A program made the translations under genes and the position numbers. From an uncultured Bacteroides sp. (lineage in GTDB: Bacteria > Bacteroidota > Bacteroidia > Bacteroidales > Bacteroidaceae): DNA of 61,133 nucleotides. Shown here piece by piece: positions 27,600 through 36,140 of the stretch. Position 1 is the first letter of the stretch. Each line of letters begins with the position of its first letter. Location: NCBI GenBank assembly GCA_947074295.1, contig CAMTPC010000006.1, forward strand, positions 1 to 61,133, in the 5' to 3' direction. The notes beneath the pieces are model-generated. The model was not told where the DNA came from, made no database searches, and saw only the letters and a list, made by a program, of their open reading frames with translations.

Positions 27600-27926
27600 A
27601 TGAAGAAATTTGACCAATGGCTCATTGTCATCGCACTGATCCTCGTACTCGTATTAATCATTTCAATAAATATGATCACATTATTCTTAAAACTGATTGC
27701 TGCTATTGCATTAATGGCATTTGTACTCTATTGGAAACTGACGCCCTACAAAGCGCACCTACAGGGTAAATATATCAAACATTTCGCCACGGCAGAACGT
27801 ATTTTTTCGCCCATATTAAGGCTTTTCCATAACCTACCCAAAGTGGCAGTGGGCAGGGGTGTGTCACTCGACATGGCACCAGTTGCGGTTTGCGCTATTC
27901 TTATTCTATTAATTTTTATCTTATAA
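27600..27926 (+). CDS. Small membrane protein, YggT-like C-terminal half
   Basis: A 108-residue protein with about three membrane helices (about 8-30, 31-46 and 92-108). The segment RIFSPILRLF...GVSLDMAPVAVCAILILLIF resembles the TEPILRP...DLSPIVL pattern of the YggT family, but the match is partial and I hold it loosely. It is immediately followed (2 nt) by the SPFH-protein gene and both lie behind the promoter at 27554. A membrane partner of the SPFH protein is a reasonable inference, resembling NfeD-like partners of flotillins in other bacteria, though it is not itself NfeD-like. Confidence 0.6.
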   Translation: MKKFDQWLIVIALILVLVLIISINMITLFLKLIAAIALMAFVLYWKLTPYKAHLQGKYIKHFATAERIFSPILRLFHNLPKVAVGRGVSLDMAPVAVCAILILLIFIL

Positions 27927-27928
27927 TC

Positions 27929-28729
27929 ATGAAACACATCAGAATCTACTTAATCGGTTTTATAACTTTAGCATTACTTATCCTTTCATTCCATTGGTTT
28001 GTCGCTGTAGAGCGTATCGACGCAGGATGTGTGGGTATACGCGTCAATCTTGTGGGCAACAACAAAGGGGTGGATGATATCACCGAGGTGACGGGATGGG
28101 TGTTTTACATGCCCCTATTCACTGCTATCTACGAGTTTCCTGTCTACACACAGGTGAAGGATTATGACCCTTTCACTATTAACGCGAAAGACGGCTCGGA
28201 ATTTACGGTAGACCCTACGTTCTCGTACTATGTGGACCGCACGATGGTACCGAAAATGTTTAGCCAGTATCGTCGCGACTTGAGTGAGCTGGAAAATGGA
28301 TATATCCGCAATGTCATCATGGACTGTTATCGTATCATCGCCAATCAGTATCCATCGGATTCACTGATGAGTAATCGCATGCATTTCGAGAATCAGGTAC
28401 AAAATATGATGCAGGATGAACTGAAAAAGGAAGGTTTTATTTTTCAACAAGTAACATCCAATCTAACAGCGCCAAAATCGCTAAAAGATGCCATCGACGC
28501 AAAAAACCGCACTACGCAAGAGGCTATCCAATCGGAAAATAAATTGCGACAAGCTGAAGCCGAGGCACGTGCTATGCTGATTGCAGCCGAGGCAGAGAAA
28601 AAGGCTAATGACCTTCGCGCATCTGCGTTGACTCCGCTTATCATTCAACAGATGTATATCGAGAAATGGGACGGAAAACTACCAACCTATGGCGAAGTGC
28701 CGAAGCTCTTCAGAGATATTTCCAAATAA
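27929..28729 (+). CDS. SPFH/prohibitin-like membrane protein
   Basis: A 266-residue protein; I start it at 27929 (MKHIRIYLIGF), because the extra 13 residues upstream overlap the previous gene. It has one N-terminal membrane helix (about 5-24), then an SPFH domain starting AVERIDAGCVGIRVNLVG, with PVYTQVKDYDPFTINAKDGSEFTVDPTFSYYVD. A C-terminal Ala/Glu-rich coiled coil (EAEARAMLIAAEAEKKAN) drives oligomerisation in this family. SPFH proteins form large membrane rings and microdomains. Next to a Ter operon it may provide the membrane platform for that system. Confidence 0.85.
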   Translation: MKHIRIYLIGFITLALLILSFHWFVAVERIDAGCVGIRVNLVGNNKGVDDITEVTGWVFYMPLFTAIYEFPVYTQVKDYDPFTINAKDGSEFTVDPTFSYYVDRTMVPKMFSQYRRDLSELENGYIRNVIMDCYRIIANQYPSDSLMSNRMHFENQVQNMMQDELKKEGFIFQQVTSNLTAPKSLKDAIDAKNRTTQEAIQSENKLRQAEAEARAMLIAAEAEKKANDLRASALTPLIIQQMYIEKWDGKLPTYGEVPKLFRDISK

Positions 28730-28811
28730 CGGATGTATTGTTTAAAACTGACCGCAAGAAATCACTTCAAACATTTTCGGGCATTCATAGTGCAAATGTG
28801 TGAGATTTTTA

Positions 28812-28819
28812 TATTTTTG
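28812..28819 (+). promoter_or_regulatory. -7 box for the Ter operon
   Basis: TATTTTTG is an exact TAnnTTTG match 41 nt before the TerD-family ATG at 28861. The Ter operon therefore may have its own promoter in addition to any read-through from the SPFH gene. Confidence 0.5.
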
Positions 28820-28860
28820 CGTTAATACTTATTTAATGCATACTTTTAACAAAATAAACT

Positions 28861-29415
28861 ATGATTAATTTACAAAAAGGACAACGCATTGAGATTGGGT
28901 TGTCAAAAGTTGGTGTAGGACTGGGCTGGGACCCAAATCCAGGTACAGGTTATGATTTTGACCTTGACGCTTCGGCTTTTATGCTAGGCGAAAACAAGAA
29001 ACTTCCACAAGATGAGTTTTTTGTATTCTACAACAATCCCCTTTCGCCTGACAAGGCTGTGGAATCTTCGGGAGATGATACTAGCGGTGGCAACAGCGAT
29101 GGTGGCGACGATGAAACCTTGACTATAGATCTGACTAAGATAGATCCACGAATCAGTGAAATCATCTTTACAGTGACGATTCATGATTACGAAACAAGAA
29201 GGCAAAATTTCGGACAAGTACGCAATTCATACATCCGCATTTACAATGCCAATACGAATGAAGAGATAGCTCGCTATGACTTGGATGAGGATTTCTCGAT
29301 CGAGACAGCGATTGAATTCGGCCGCTTATACAAAAGAAATGGCGAATGGAAATTCGAAGCCATGGGTGTAGGCTATAAAGGTGGATTGCAATACTTTGTA
29401 AACAAGTTTGCATAA
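28861..29415 (+). CDS. terD: TerD family calcium-binding stress protein 1
   Basis: A 184-residue protein matching TerD/TerE throughout: ISLxKG-like start LQKGQRIEIGLSKVGVGLGWDPN, the metal site DFDLDASAFML, FVFYNNPLSPD, an acidic loop SGDDTSGGNSDGGDDE, VTIHDYETRRQNFGQVRN and the end RNGEWKFEAMGVGYKGGL. TerD proteins bind calcium through these acidic loops and belong to cytoplasmic Ter complexes tied to stress, tellurite or phage resistance. All acidic positions are kept. First gene of the main Ter operon, 5 nt before the TerA-like gene. Confidence 0.95.
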   Translation: MINLQKGQRIEIGLSKVGVGLGWDPNPGTGYDFDLDASAFMLGENKKLPQDEFFVFYNNPLSPDKAVESSGDDTSGGNSDGGDDETLTIDLTKIDPRISEIIFTVTIHDYETRRQNFGQVRNSYIRIYNANTNEEIARYDLDEDFSIETAIEFGRLYKRNGEWKFEAMGVGYKGGLQYFVNKFA

Positions 29416-29420
29416 CCGTC

Positions 29421-30056
29421 ATGGCTATCATACTCGAAAAAAGCGGAGATAAACATCGCATCAATCTCGAGAAGGAGTCAACAACTAGCAATCAAGAAAT
29501 CGTCATTAATCTAAACTGGAGCAAAGGCGGTTTTTTTAAGCAGATGTTTGGCAAGCCCATTGATTTGGATTTGGGATGTTTTTACGAACTGCGCAATGGC
29601 ATTAAAATGGTGATCGACGGATTGCAGTTCTCGCACGGACGTGGAGGTGGACGCAACCAGCAGACACGTCAAGGATGCTATACGCAGAGCCCTTACATCT
29701 GGCACCAAGGTGATGATCGTGGTGGCAGTACCCAATCGGGTGAAACAATCTACATAAATCCACAGGGATTGAAGGAGTTGAAGCGCATCATTGTCTATAC
29801 CTTCATTTATCAAGGTGTAGCCAAATGGGCTGAGACGGATGCGGTGATTACTATCAAAATACCAGGTCATGAAGATGTCATAGTGAAGATGGGTCAACAG
29901 TATGACAATCACATATTTTGCGCCATTGCCGAATTGGACTTTGGAACGGACAACTCCATTACGGTAAAGAAGCTGGTGACTTTCCATAAAGATCACCAAG
30001 AGTGTGATAACATGTACAAGTGGGGCTTTTCCTATACACCAGGATCGAAAGACTGA
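29421..30056 (+). CDS. TerA-like TerD-fold protein
   Basis: A 211-residue divergent TerD-fold protein closest to the C-terminal domain of TerA. Landmarks are INLNWSK, PIDLDLGCFYELRNG, the loop PYIWHQGDDRGGSTQSGE, RIIVYTFIYQGVAKWAETDAVITI and the end NMYKWGFSYTPGSKD. It lacks the extra N-terminal domain of long TerA proteins. The DLDLG site suggests retained metal binding. It sits 5 nt after TerD 1 and 57 nt before the third TerD-fold gene, and is likely a subunit of the same multi-protein TerD complex. Confidence 0.85.
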   Translation: MAIILEKSGDKHRINLEKESTTSNQEIVINLNWSKGGFFKQMFGKPIDLDLGCFYELRNGIKMVIDGLQFSHGRGGGRNQQTRQGCYTQSPYIWHQGDDRGGSTQSGETIYINPQGLKELKRIIVYTFIYQGVAKWAETDAVITIKIPGHEDVIVKMGQQYDNHIFCAIAELDFGTDNSITVKKLVTFHKDHQECDNMYKWGFSYTPGSKD

Positions 30057-30113
30057 GATATATGAAATGCCCTTTATACCAATAAACTATAGAAAAGAAA
30101 TTAAGCAAGAACT

Positions 30114-30776
30114 ATGGCAATACGTTTAGAAAAAGGCCAGAAGATTAATCTGGAGAAAAATAATGGTACCAAGCTGACCAGTTTTTGTGTGGGCTGCAAT
30201 TGGGGTGCCATCGAAAAGAAAGGCTTCTTGGGTTTTGGATCCGAAACAATTGATGTGGACCTTGACCTCAGCTGTCTGATGATTGACAGCAATGGGAATT
30301 TGGTCGACTATATCTATTCGCCCGAATACCGTCCTGAGTTTCTAGCACAATATGGACGCAGCAGGGGTAAACTCGATTCGAACGACTATGCACTGCACCA
30401 CTCTGGCGACGACCGTAAAGGCGATGAAGGCGGTGATGATGGACTGGATAATGAAATTATCGTTGTGGACCTTAATAAAATCAATCCTAACATAGATCAG
30501 ATATTCTTCTTCCTGAACAACTGCGGTAAAGAGGACTTCTCACAAATTCCTTATGCGGCGATTCGTATGTACGAGGGTACTCCAACTCTTGTAAAGGAAG
30601 TGTTTGCTCAATACGATGTAGCAGCCGAACCGCAATATCGTGGCAAGCTGGCACTGATTATGGGTAAGCTCTACAAGCGAAACGGTGAATGGAAATTTGC
30701 GGCTATCGGAGACGCTTATGAAGACGCACACCTGTGCATCACCATCAAACGCATATTGGACAATTATGTCCGCTAA
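30114..30776 (+). CDS. TerD family protein 3 (TerZ-like)
   Basis: A 220-residue TerD-fold protein closer to TerZ. It begins MAIRLEKGQKINLEK and has the strand CVGCNWGAIEKKG, an acidic metal site TIDVDLDLSCLMID and the acidic loop HHSGDDRKGDEGGDDG. The end GKLYKRNGEWKFAAIGDAYED is shared with TerD 1. The insertion around YSPEYRPEFLAQYGRSRGK lengthens the first half. The conserved Asp clusters argue for calcium binding. Three non-identical TerD-fold subunits (TerD, TerA and TerZ types) in one operon fit a hetero-oligomeric assembly. Confidence 0.88.
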   Translation: MAIRLEKGQKINLEKNNGTKLTSFCVGCNWGAIEKKGFLGFGSETIDVDLDLSCLMIDSNGNLVDYIYSPEYRPEFLAQYGRSRGKLDSNDYALHHSGDDRKGDEGGDDGLDNEIIVVDLNKINPNIDQIFFFLNNCGKEDFSQIPYAAIRMYEGTPTLVKEVFAQYDVAAEPQYRGKLALIMGKLYKRNGEWKFAAIGDAYEDAHLCITIKRILDNYVR

Positions 30777-30811
30777 TCAATAAATAAACATTTAAAAACC
30801 ACCTTACTTAT

Positions 30812-31450
30812 ATGAGAAGACTTCCTGTGTATCTTTTATTAGATACTTCTGGTTCAATGTGCGGGGAACCTATTGAAGCTGTAAAAAACGGTGTGCAAAC
30901 ACTTGACGCAACACTTCGCCAAGATCCCTATGCACTCGAGACAGCCTACCTTAGTGTGATTACTTTTGACAGCACTGCTCGACAAATAGTACCACTGACT
31001 GAACTATCGGCTTTCCAAATGCCCAATATCAGCGCTACTGGGTGCACAGCTATGGGCGAAGCGCTATCTTTGCTCGCAGATAAGATTAACTTTGAAGTGA
31101 CTAAAACGACTGCCGAAGTGAAAGGTGACTGGAAACCATTGGTTTTTATCATGACTGACGGTGAACCTACTGACGACCTTAGAAAAGGACTAGATAAGTT
31201 CAGACAATGCAAATGTGGCATGGTAGTGGCTTGCGGTGCAGGTCCAGGTGCCAACATCAATACGCTAAAGCAAATCACAGAATGTGTCGTTCAGCTGGAT
31301 ACTGCTGACAGTGCCACAATCAAGGCTTTCTTTAAATGGGTGTCAGCTTCAGTAAGCGCTGGTAGCCAAAAAGTAGAAGATACAGGCAAAGAGATGGGCG
31401 GTTTAAGCGAATTGCCACCTCCACCACCAGAAGTGAATATTGTAGTATAA
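30812..31450 (+). CDS. TerY-type von Willebrand A protein 1
   Basis: A 212-residue vWA domain protein beginning MRRLPVYLLLDTSGSM. The metal-ion-dependent adhesion site is complete: DTSGS (11-15), Thr in SATGCTAMGEAL and the Asp of FIMTDGEPTDD. It is essentially one vWA domain plus a C-terminal tail ELPPPPPEVNIVV. In TerY-P systems the vWA protein is thought to be regulated by the kinase and phosphatase encoded nearby. It lacks the zinc-ribbon TerY-C domain seen in TerY 3. It follows TerD 3 by 35 nt and is separated from TerY 2 by a hairpin. Confidence 0.92.
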   Translation: MRRLPVYLLLDTSGSMCGEPIEAVKNGVQTLDATLRQDPYALETAYLSVITFDSTARQIVPLTELSAFQMPNISATGCTAMGEALSLLADKINFEVTKTTAEVKGDWKPLVFIMTDGEPTDDLRKGLDKFRQCKCGMVVACGAGPGANINTLKQITECVVQLDTADSATIKAFFKWVSASVSAGSQKVEDTGKEMGGLSELPPPPPEVNIVV

Positions 31451-31477
31451 TTATAGTAAGAGACTACACAATTTCAA

Positions 31478-31521
31478 CCCTCTTGCTGAATCAAGGCACT
31501 ATGTCTTGTTCTGCAAGAGGG
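31478..31521 (+). terminator. Intercistronic hairpin between TerY 1 and TerY 2
   Basis: Arms CCCTCTTGC and GCAAGAGGG (9 bp) enclose a second short stem CAAG/CTTG. No T-run follows, so read-through or RNA processing is more likely than full termination. Confidence 0.5.
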
Positions 31522-31561
31522 ATAATTCACCTAAATACTTTCAGCATATCACGAAACTATA

Positions 31562-32197
31562 ATGAGAAGATTACCTGTATATCTATTGATTGACACATCG
31601 GGCTCAATGAAGGGCGAACCAATTGAATCGGTCAAAGTTGGCATCGAAGCTATGATTGCCGGATTAAGAATGGACCCATTTGCACTGGAATCAGTCAATA
31701 TCAGTATTATCACTTACGATCGAGAGGTGAATGTGGTTATGCCACTCACTCCACTCGATGAACTTCAGATGCCCCAAATACAAACACCTGATTCAGGCCC
31801 TACACATACGGGAAAGGCACTAGAGGTGCTGTGTCAGCAAGTGGATAAGGAAGTGCGGATGAGCACACCCGAGCAAAAGGGTGACTGGATGCCTCTTTTA
31901 TTCATCATGACTGATGGCCGGCCATCGGACATTCAGCTTTACAACCAGATGATCCCCGAGGTGAAAAAGCGAAAGTTTGCTGCCATCATCGGCTGCGCAG
32001 CTGGTATGAATGCCAAAGTGGAGCCTCTTAAACTACTCACTGAACAAATCTATTCGCTCGACACCATGGACAGCACCGCCTTTAAGCAGTTCTTTCAATG
32101 GGTGTCAGATGTCATCGATATCGGCAACAAGAGTGTAGGCGCCACAGACGAGCTGACACTACCCCCGCCTCCAGCCGAAGTCAACGTTGTGATCTAA
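31562..32197 (+). CDS. TerY-type von Willebrand A protein 2
   Basis: A 211-residue paralogue of TerY 1 starting MRRLPVYLLIDTSGSMKGEP, with a full metal site (DTSGS, Thr in SGPTHTGKAL, Asp in FIMTDGRPSD). It ends in the same kind of tail, LTLPPPPAEVNVVI. It is a single-domain vWA protein without a zinc ribbon. It starts 111 nt after TerY 1 and 21 nt before TerY 3. Sequence divergence from TerY 1 is large enough that the two probably bind different partners. Confidence 0.92.
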   Translation: MRRLPVYLLIDTSGSMKGEPIESVKVGIEAMIAGLRMDPFALESVNISIITYDREVNVVMPLTPLDELQMPQIQTPDSGPTHTGKALEVLCQQVDKEVRMSTPEQKGDWMPLLFIMTDGRPSDIQLYNQMIPEVKKRKFAAIIGCAAGMNAKVEPLKLLTEQIYSLDTMDSTAFKQFFQWVSDVIDIGNKSVGATDELTLPPPPAEVNVVI

Positions 32198-32218
32198 ATT
32201 TACAAAACAAAACATAGC

Positions 32219-33265
32219 ATGAGACGATTGCCCATCTATTTCCTCATTGATGTTTCGGAGTCGATGATTGGAGAACCCATCGAACAAATACAGAATGGTA
32301 TAAGATCCATTATCCAAGAATTACGAAGCGACCCATACGCGCTGGAAACAGTTTTCGTGTCGCTGATTGCTTTTGCAGGAAAAGCGAAGAGCCTCACCAC
32401 AATGACGGAACTTTATAGTTTCTATCCTCCACAACTACCAATAGGTGGAGGCACATCATTGGGCAAGGCCCTTCACTATCTAATGGATGATATGGATATG
32501 AATATCCAGAAAACCACATCTGAAATAAAAGGAGATTGGAAGCCTATCGTATTTCTTTTCACAGATGGCACGCCAACCGATAAACCTGAATCGGCTTTTG
32601 CCCGATGGAATAACAAATATAGGAAGCATTGCAGTCTCGTAGCTATATCAATCGGTGACAATGTGAACATGCAACTCCTAGGGACTATCACTGACGACGT
32701 GTTGCGTCTGAATGATACGACCAAAGAAGCCTTCAAGTCTTTCTTCAAATGGATCACTGCCTCTATCAAAGCCTCAAGTGTGTCTGTAAGCGAAATCTAT
32801 GATGATAAACTTACACTACCACCTGTGGATGGTATCAATCTCGAAAAAGTGGATACTAATAAGAACATTGCAGTAGACGAGAATTTTGCGGTGATGCTAG
32901 GGAAATGCCAAAACACTAACCGCCACTATCTGATGAAATACGCCAAGCGCTTAAGACCATTCGACGGCATGGAGCAATTCAATGCTACCGATTTTAAGCT
33001 TGTCGGTGCTTACACTATAGATGAAAAAAGCTACGCCGAACTTTCAGATGAGGCGAAGTCAAGCCGACATATCAATACATTAGAACTAGTGGGTCAGCCC
33101 ACTTGTCCCTGTTGTGGCAATCAATTCGCTTTCGTGGTGTGCCAATGTGGCAATATATTCTGTGTAGGCGATAATACGCGCAACAGATGCCCATGGTGCA
33201 ATCAGGGGGGTGAGCTTGTGGCTGGCGACGAAAGAGGGATGGACGTAAATAGAACAAGAGGATAA
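32219..33265 (+). CDS. terY: TerY 3: von Willebrand A domain with C-terminal zinc ribbon
   Basis: A 348-residue protein. The vWA part (about 1-190, LIDVSESM, FLFTDGTPTD) matches TerY 1 and 2 and ends at LTLPPVDGIN, the exact place where the shorter paralogues stop with their proline tail. It then continues into a TerY-C domain (about 205-345) with eight cysteines in CPCC, VVCQC, FC and RCPWC that should form a zinc ribbon. It starts 21 nt after TerY 2 and ends 5 nt before the PP2C gene. With the phosphatase and kinase it forms the TerY-P triad. Confidence 0.93.
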   Translation: MRRLPIYFLIDVSESMIGEPIEQIQNGIRSIIQELRSDPYALETVFVSLIAFAGKAKSLTTMTELYSFYPPQLPIGGGTSLGKALHYLMDDMDMNIQKTTSEIKGDWKPIVFLFTDGTPTDKPESAFARWNNKYRKHCSLVAISIGDNVNMQLLGTITDDVLRLNDTTKEAFKSFFKWITASIKASSVSVSEIYDDKLTLPPVDGINLEKVDTNKNIAVDENFAVMLGKCQNTNRHYLMKYAKRLRPFDGMEQFNATDFKLVGAYTIDEKSYAELSDEAKSSRHINTLELVGQPTCPCCGNQFAFVVCQCGNIFCVGDNTRNRCPWCNQGGELVAGDERGMDVNRTRG

Positions 33266-33270
33266 TATAT

Positions 33271-34635
33271 ATGGACTTAAAAGAAATATTTAGCAAAATG
33301 GGAGTCAATATTTCTGATGAAATATTTGACGACTTCATCAACTATACCTATAAAAAACATTGGGACGATTATAATATGCATATCATGGACCTCGAAACAA
33401 TAGTTAGAAATAAGATTGATGCCCTCAATCTGGTATTCCCCAACGGAACTGTAGAAAAGGAATACGGGATAAAAATCAACATTCCCTATGATGAGGTTGT
33501 GGATTTCTGGTTTGATAGTCTTGATGCCATTGGACTACAGTGCACCACCAACGATGATAATAGTTGCACCATAAAAGGAACCCCTATAGCAGCTGGTGAC
33601 TTTCCAGTCGTGATGAGATATACTTATAAAGGATGGGTGCAGGGAAGAGACATCCCTAGCAAGACCTTTCATCTCATCATCAATCCTGACCCCAAGAGTC
33701 TTTGGAAGAATATTCCTACCGATACTACTATCGACTATTTTAAGGAGGATTCGGAGACTGGATATTTGCAGGTAGACGCTATCAATGATATACCACAAAA
33801 AGATATTGTAGCTGCCAGTATGCGAGGTCGCTCGCATGCCCATGAAGGCAAGCCCCGTGATGACCACTTCAGGCTTCATTTCTGCGACGCATCTAAATGG
33901 TATGTCATGGCAGTGGCCGATGGTGCTGGTTCGGCTATCTACTCGCGCGAGGGCTCTCGCATAGCTTGCGATACTGCAGTGGGTCACTGTATCAACGAGT
34001 TGATAGATGCCGAAGCATTCGAAGAAGCCATCAAGCTGTATTGGCACAGTTCGTCGCCCGAGACACAGAAAAAAGTTGGAGATAGAATTTATTCTATAGT
34101 GGGCAATGCAGCTTTCAAAGCACACCGCGCTATCAATGCAGAGGCAGCTGCAAAAAATGCACGCGCAAAGGATTACGCCACTACGCTGCTCTTGTCCATC
34201 TGCAAACGTTTTGAATTCGGCTGGTTCGTGGCCTCCTTTTGGGTTGGTGATGGCGCTATGGCAATCTACGATAAAGAGCGTCAATACCTGAAGTTGCTGG
34301 GCACACCTGATGGTGGTGAGTATGCTGGACAGACCCGTTTCTTGACAATGCCCGAAATATTTAGTGATGCTACCGCTTTCTATGGCCGATTGAAGTTCTC
34401 TATCGAAGATGATTTCACCGCGCTTATCATCATGTCGGATGGTGTTTCCGATCCCATGTTCGAGACAGATGCCAACCTCAACAAGATTGAGAAATGGAAT
34501 GAATTATGGGAGAATATCAACCAAGAGGTAGATCTTAAAGATGACAATGCTGCATCAAAAGACCAGCTATTGGAATGGCTTAATTTCTGGTCGGCTGGCA
34601 ATCATGATGACCGTACAATAGCTATATTATATTGA
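33271..34635 (+). CDS. PP2C-family Ser/Thr phosphatase of the Ter triad
   Basis: A 454-residue protein. The first 180 residues match no domain I recognise. The C-terminal PP2C domain starts at SMRGRSHAHEGKPRDDHF and shows the metal-binding aspartates: DDHF, VADGAGSA (Asp217), FWVGDGAMAIYD, IMSDGVSD and the final NHDDRTIAIL. It should remove phosphate placed by the neighbouring kinase, perhaps on the TerY proteins or the triad itself. It lies 5 nt after TerY 3 and 4 nt before the kinase gene, so expression is very likely coupled. Confidence 0.92.
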   Translation: MDLKEIFSKMGVNISDEIFDDFINYTYKKHWDDYNMHIMDLETIVRNKIDALNLVFPNGTVEKEYGIKINIPYDEVVDFWFDSLDAIGLQCTTNDDNSCTIKGTPIAAGDFPVVMRYTYKGWVQGRDIPSKTFHLIINPDPKSLWKNIPTDTTIDYFKEDSETGYLQVDAINDIPQKDIVAASMRGRSHAHEGKPRDDHFRLHFCDASKWYVMAVADGAGSAIYSREGSRIACDTAVGHCINELIDAEAFEEAIKLYWHSSSPETQKKVGDRIYSIVGNAAFKAHRAINAEAAAKNARAKDYATTLLLSICKRFEFGWFVASFWVGDGAMAIYDKERQYLKLLGTPDGGEYAGQTRFLTMPEIFSDATAFYGRLKFSIEDDFTALIIMSDGVSDPMFETDANLNKIEKWNELWENINQEVDLKDDNAASKDQLLEWLNFWSAGNHDDRTIAILY

Positions 34636-34639
34636 TACA

Positions 34640-36118
34640 ATGGCAAAGAAAACAATAAAACTAACAGCCACCGATGGTACTCCTGTAGAATTTGTCGACG
34701 AGATAATCGGTTCGGGAGCGATGAAGGACGTCTACTTCAGCCCCGACAAAAGCTATGTGGTGGGATTTTTCCGCACACCGCAAGACGTGCGTTCTAAAGA
34801 CCGATTGAGCAATATCACAGGTACTTATCGCGAACGAATCTTCAACCAAGCTGGCGGTGAATACTGGAAAAATCTTTTCTGTTGGCCCACTAAGATGGTC
34901 GAATGGGAAGGTAAGACAGGGATCGTTTGTCCGGCTTACCAAAAACACTTTTTCTTTGCTGGTGGCAACTTCAAAGGCAAAGAGAAGGAAGGCAAGTGGT
35001 TTGCCTCAGCAAAGCTACGCAATAAGTTTCTGCCGGCCACCGAAAAAGGCAACTGGCTCAGTTATTATCACATGTGTATCCAGATAGCGCGTGCGGTAAA
35101 GCGTCTGCACGCAGCAGGATTGGCCCATTCCGATTTGTCTTACAAGAATGTATTGGTCGATCCAGTAACAGGCAAAGCGGCTGTAATAGATATTGATGGA
35201 CTAGTAGTACCAGGCAAATATCCACCCGATGTAGTAGGTACGCCCGATTTCATAGCACCGGAGGTACTCAAGACCCGTGCCCTGTCACTAGGCGATCCCA
35301 ACAAGAAACTACCGTGCATCCAGACCGACCGTCATGCATTGGCTGTGTTGATTTATATGTACCTGCTCTATCGCCATCCATTGAGAGGCGGGAAGGTCAA
35401 TGACCTCGATGCCGCCAAAGACGAAGAATTATCCATGGGTGAGAAAGCGTTATTCATAGAACATCCCACAGACAAAAGTAATCGCCCCAAACTGAATCAA
35501 CTGGCACCTAGTCAGTTGCCGCAAGGGGATATCGATAAACTGCCTTATAAGATTTGTGGCCCCTATTTGAAGACTCTATTCGACCGTGCGTTTATTGACG
35601 GATTGCATAACCCCGCTATGCGCCCTACGGCTGACGAATGGGAGGTGGCCCTCATCAAGACTACCGATTTGATGCAACCTTGCCAGAATCCGAAATGTCC
35701 TGAGAAATGGTTCGTATTCGATAATTCAACCAAACCCAAATGCCCTTTCTGTGGCACTGAGTTTCATGGACAGCTACCCGTACTCAATCTTTACTTCTCG
35801 CCCAAAAAAGGTGTTTTCAAACCCGAAAACTATCGTCTGATGGTTTACAACAAGCAGACACTATACATGTGGCATGTCAATCGATTTATCACACCCAATG
35901 AAAAGACTAAGGATGAAGATAAGAAGCCGGTTGGTGACTTTCACTTTCACAATGGCAAATGGATATTGATAAACCGCCGCCTCACCAGCATGTACGACAA
36001 GGATTTTGATCGCAAGATCGAGATAGGCGAATTCGTAGAACTCACAGAAGGCAAAAAAATATTGCTCTCTACCGAAGATGGTGGCCGTCTCATCATCGTT
36101 CAACTAGTCAATAACTAA
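34640..36118 (+). CDS. Ter-triad protein kinase with zinc ribbon
   Basis: A 492-residue cytosolic protein. The kinase fold (about 15-330) has a glycine loop IGSGAMKDVYFS, catalytic loop HSDLSYKNVLV (Asp165), metal-binding DIDG (184-187) and GTPDFIAPEV. The beta-3 strand reads YVVGFFR, without the usual Lys, so ATP binding may differ from canonical kinases. A four-Cys zinc ribbon follows (CQNPKCPEKW...KCPFC, about 348-376), and then a C-terminal domain of about 110 residues, possibly FHA-like or PH-like in strand content but unassigned. It is the kinase member of the TerY-P triad, 22 nt before the next gene. Confidence 0.88.
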   Translation: MAKKTIKLTATDGTPVEFVDEIIGSGAMKDVYFSPDKSYVVGFFRTPQDVRSKDRLSNITGTYRERIFNQAGGEYWKNLFCWPTKMVEWEGKTGIVCPAYQKHFFFAGGNFKGKEKEGKWFASAKLRNKFLPATEKGNWLSYYHMCIQIARAVKRLHAAGLAHSDLSYKNVLVDPVTGKAAVIDIDGLVVPGKYPPDVVGTPDFIAPEVLKTRALSLGDPNKKLPCIQTDRHALAVLIYMYLLYRHPLRGGKVNDLDAAKDEELSMGEKALFIEHPTDKSNRPKLNQLAPSQLPQGDIDKLPYKICGPYLKTLFDRAFIDGLHNPAMRPTADEWEVALIKTTDLMQPCQNPKCPEKWFVFDNSTKPKCPFCGTEFHGQLPVLNLYFSPKKGVFKPENYRLMVYNKQTLYMWHVNRFITPNEKTKDEDKKPVGDFHFHNGKWILINRRLTSMYDKDFDRKIEIGEFVELTEGKKILLSTEDGGRLIIVQLVNN

Positions 36119-36140
36119 TCAAGAAAAAGATCTCATATCT

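Noticed and set aside
33535..34284. 249-residue ORF antisense to the phosphatase gene
   Set aside because: It lies fully over the PP2C gene on the opposite strand, shows no domain and is Cys/His/Ile-rich, typical of a reverse-strand shadow.
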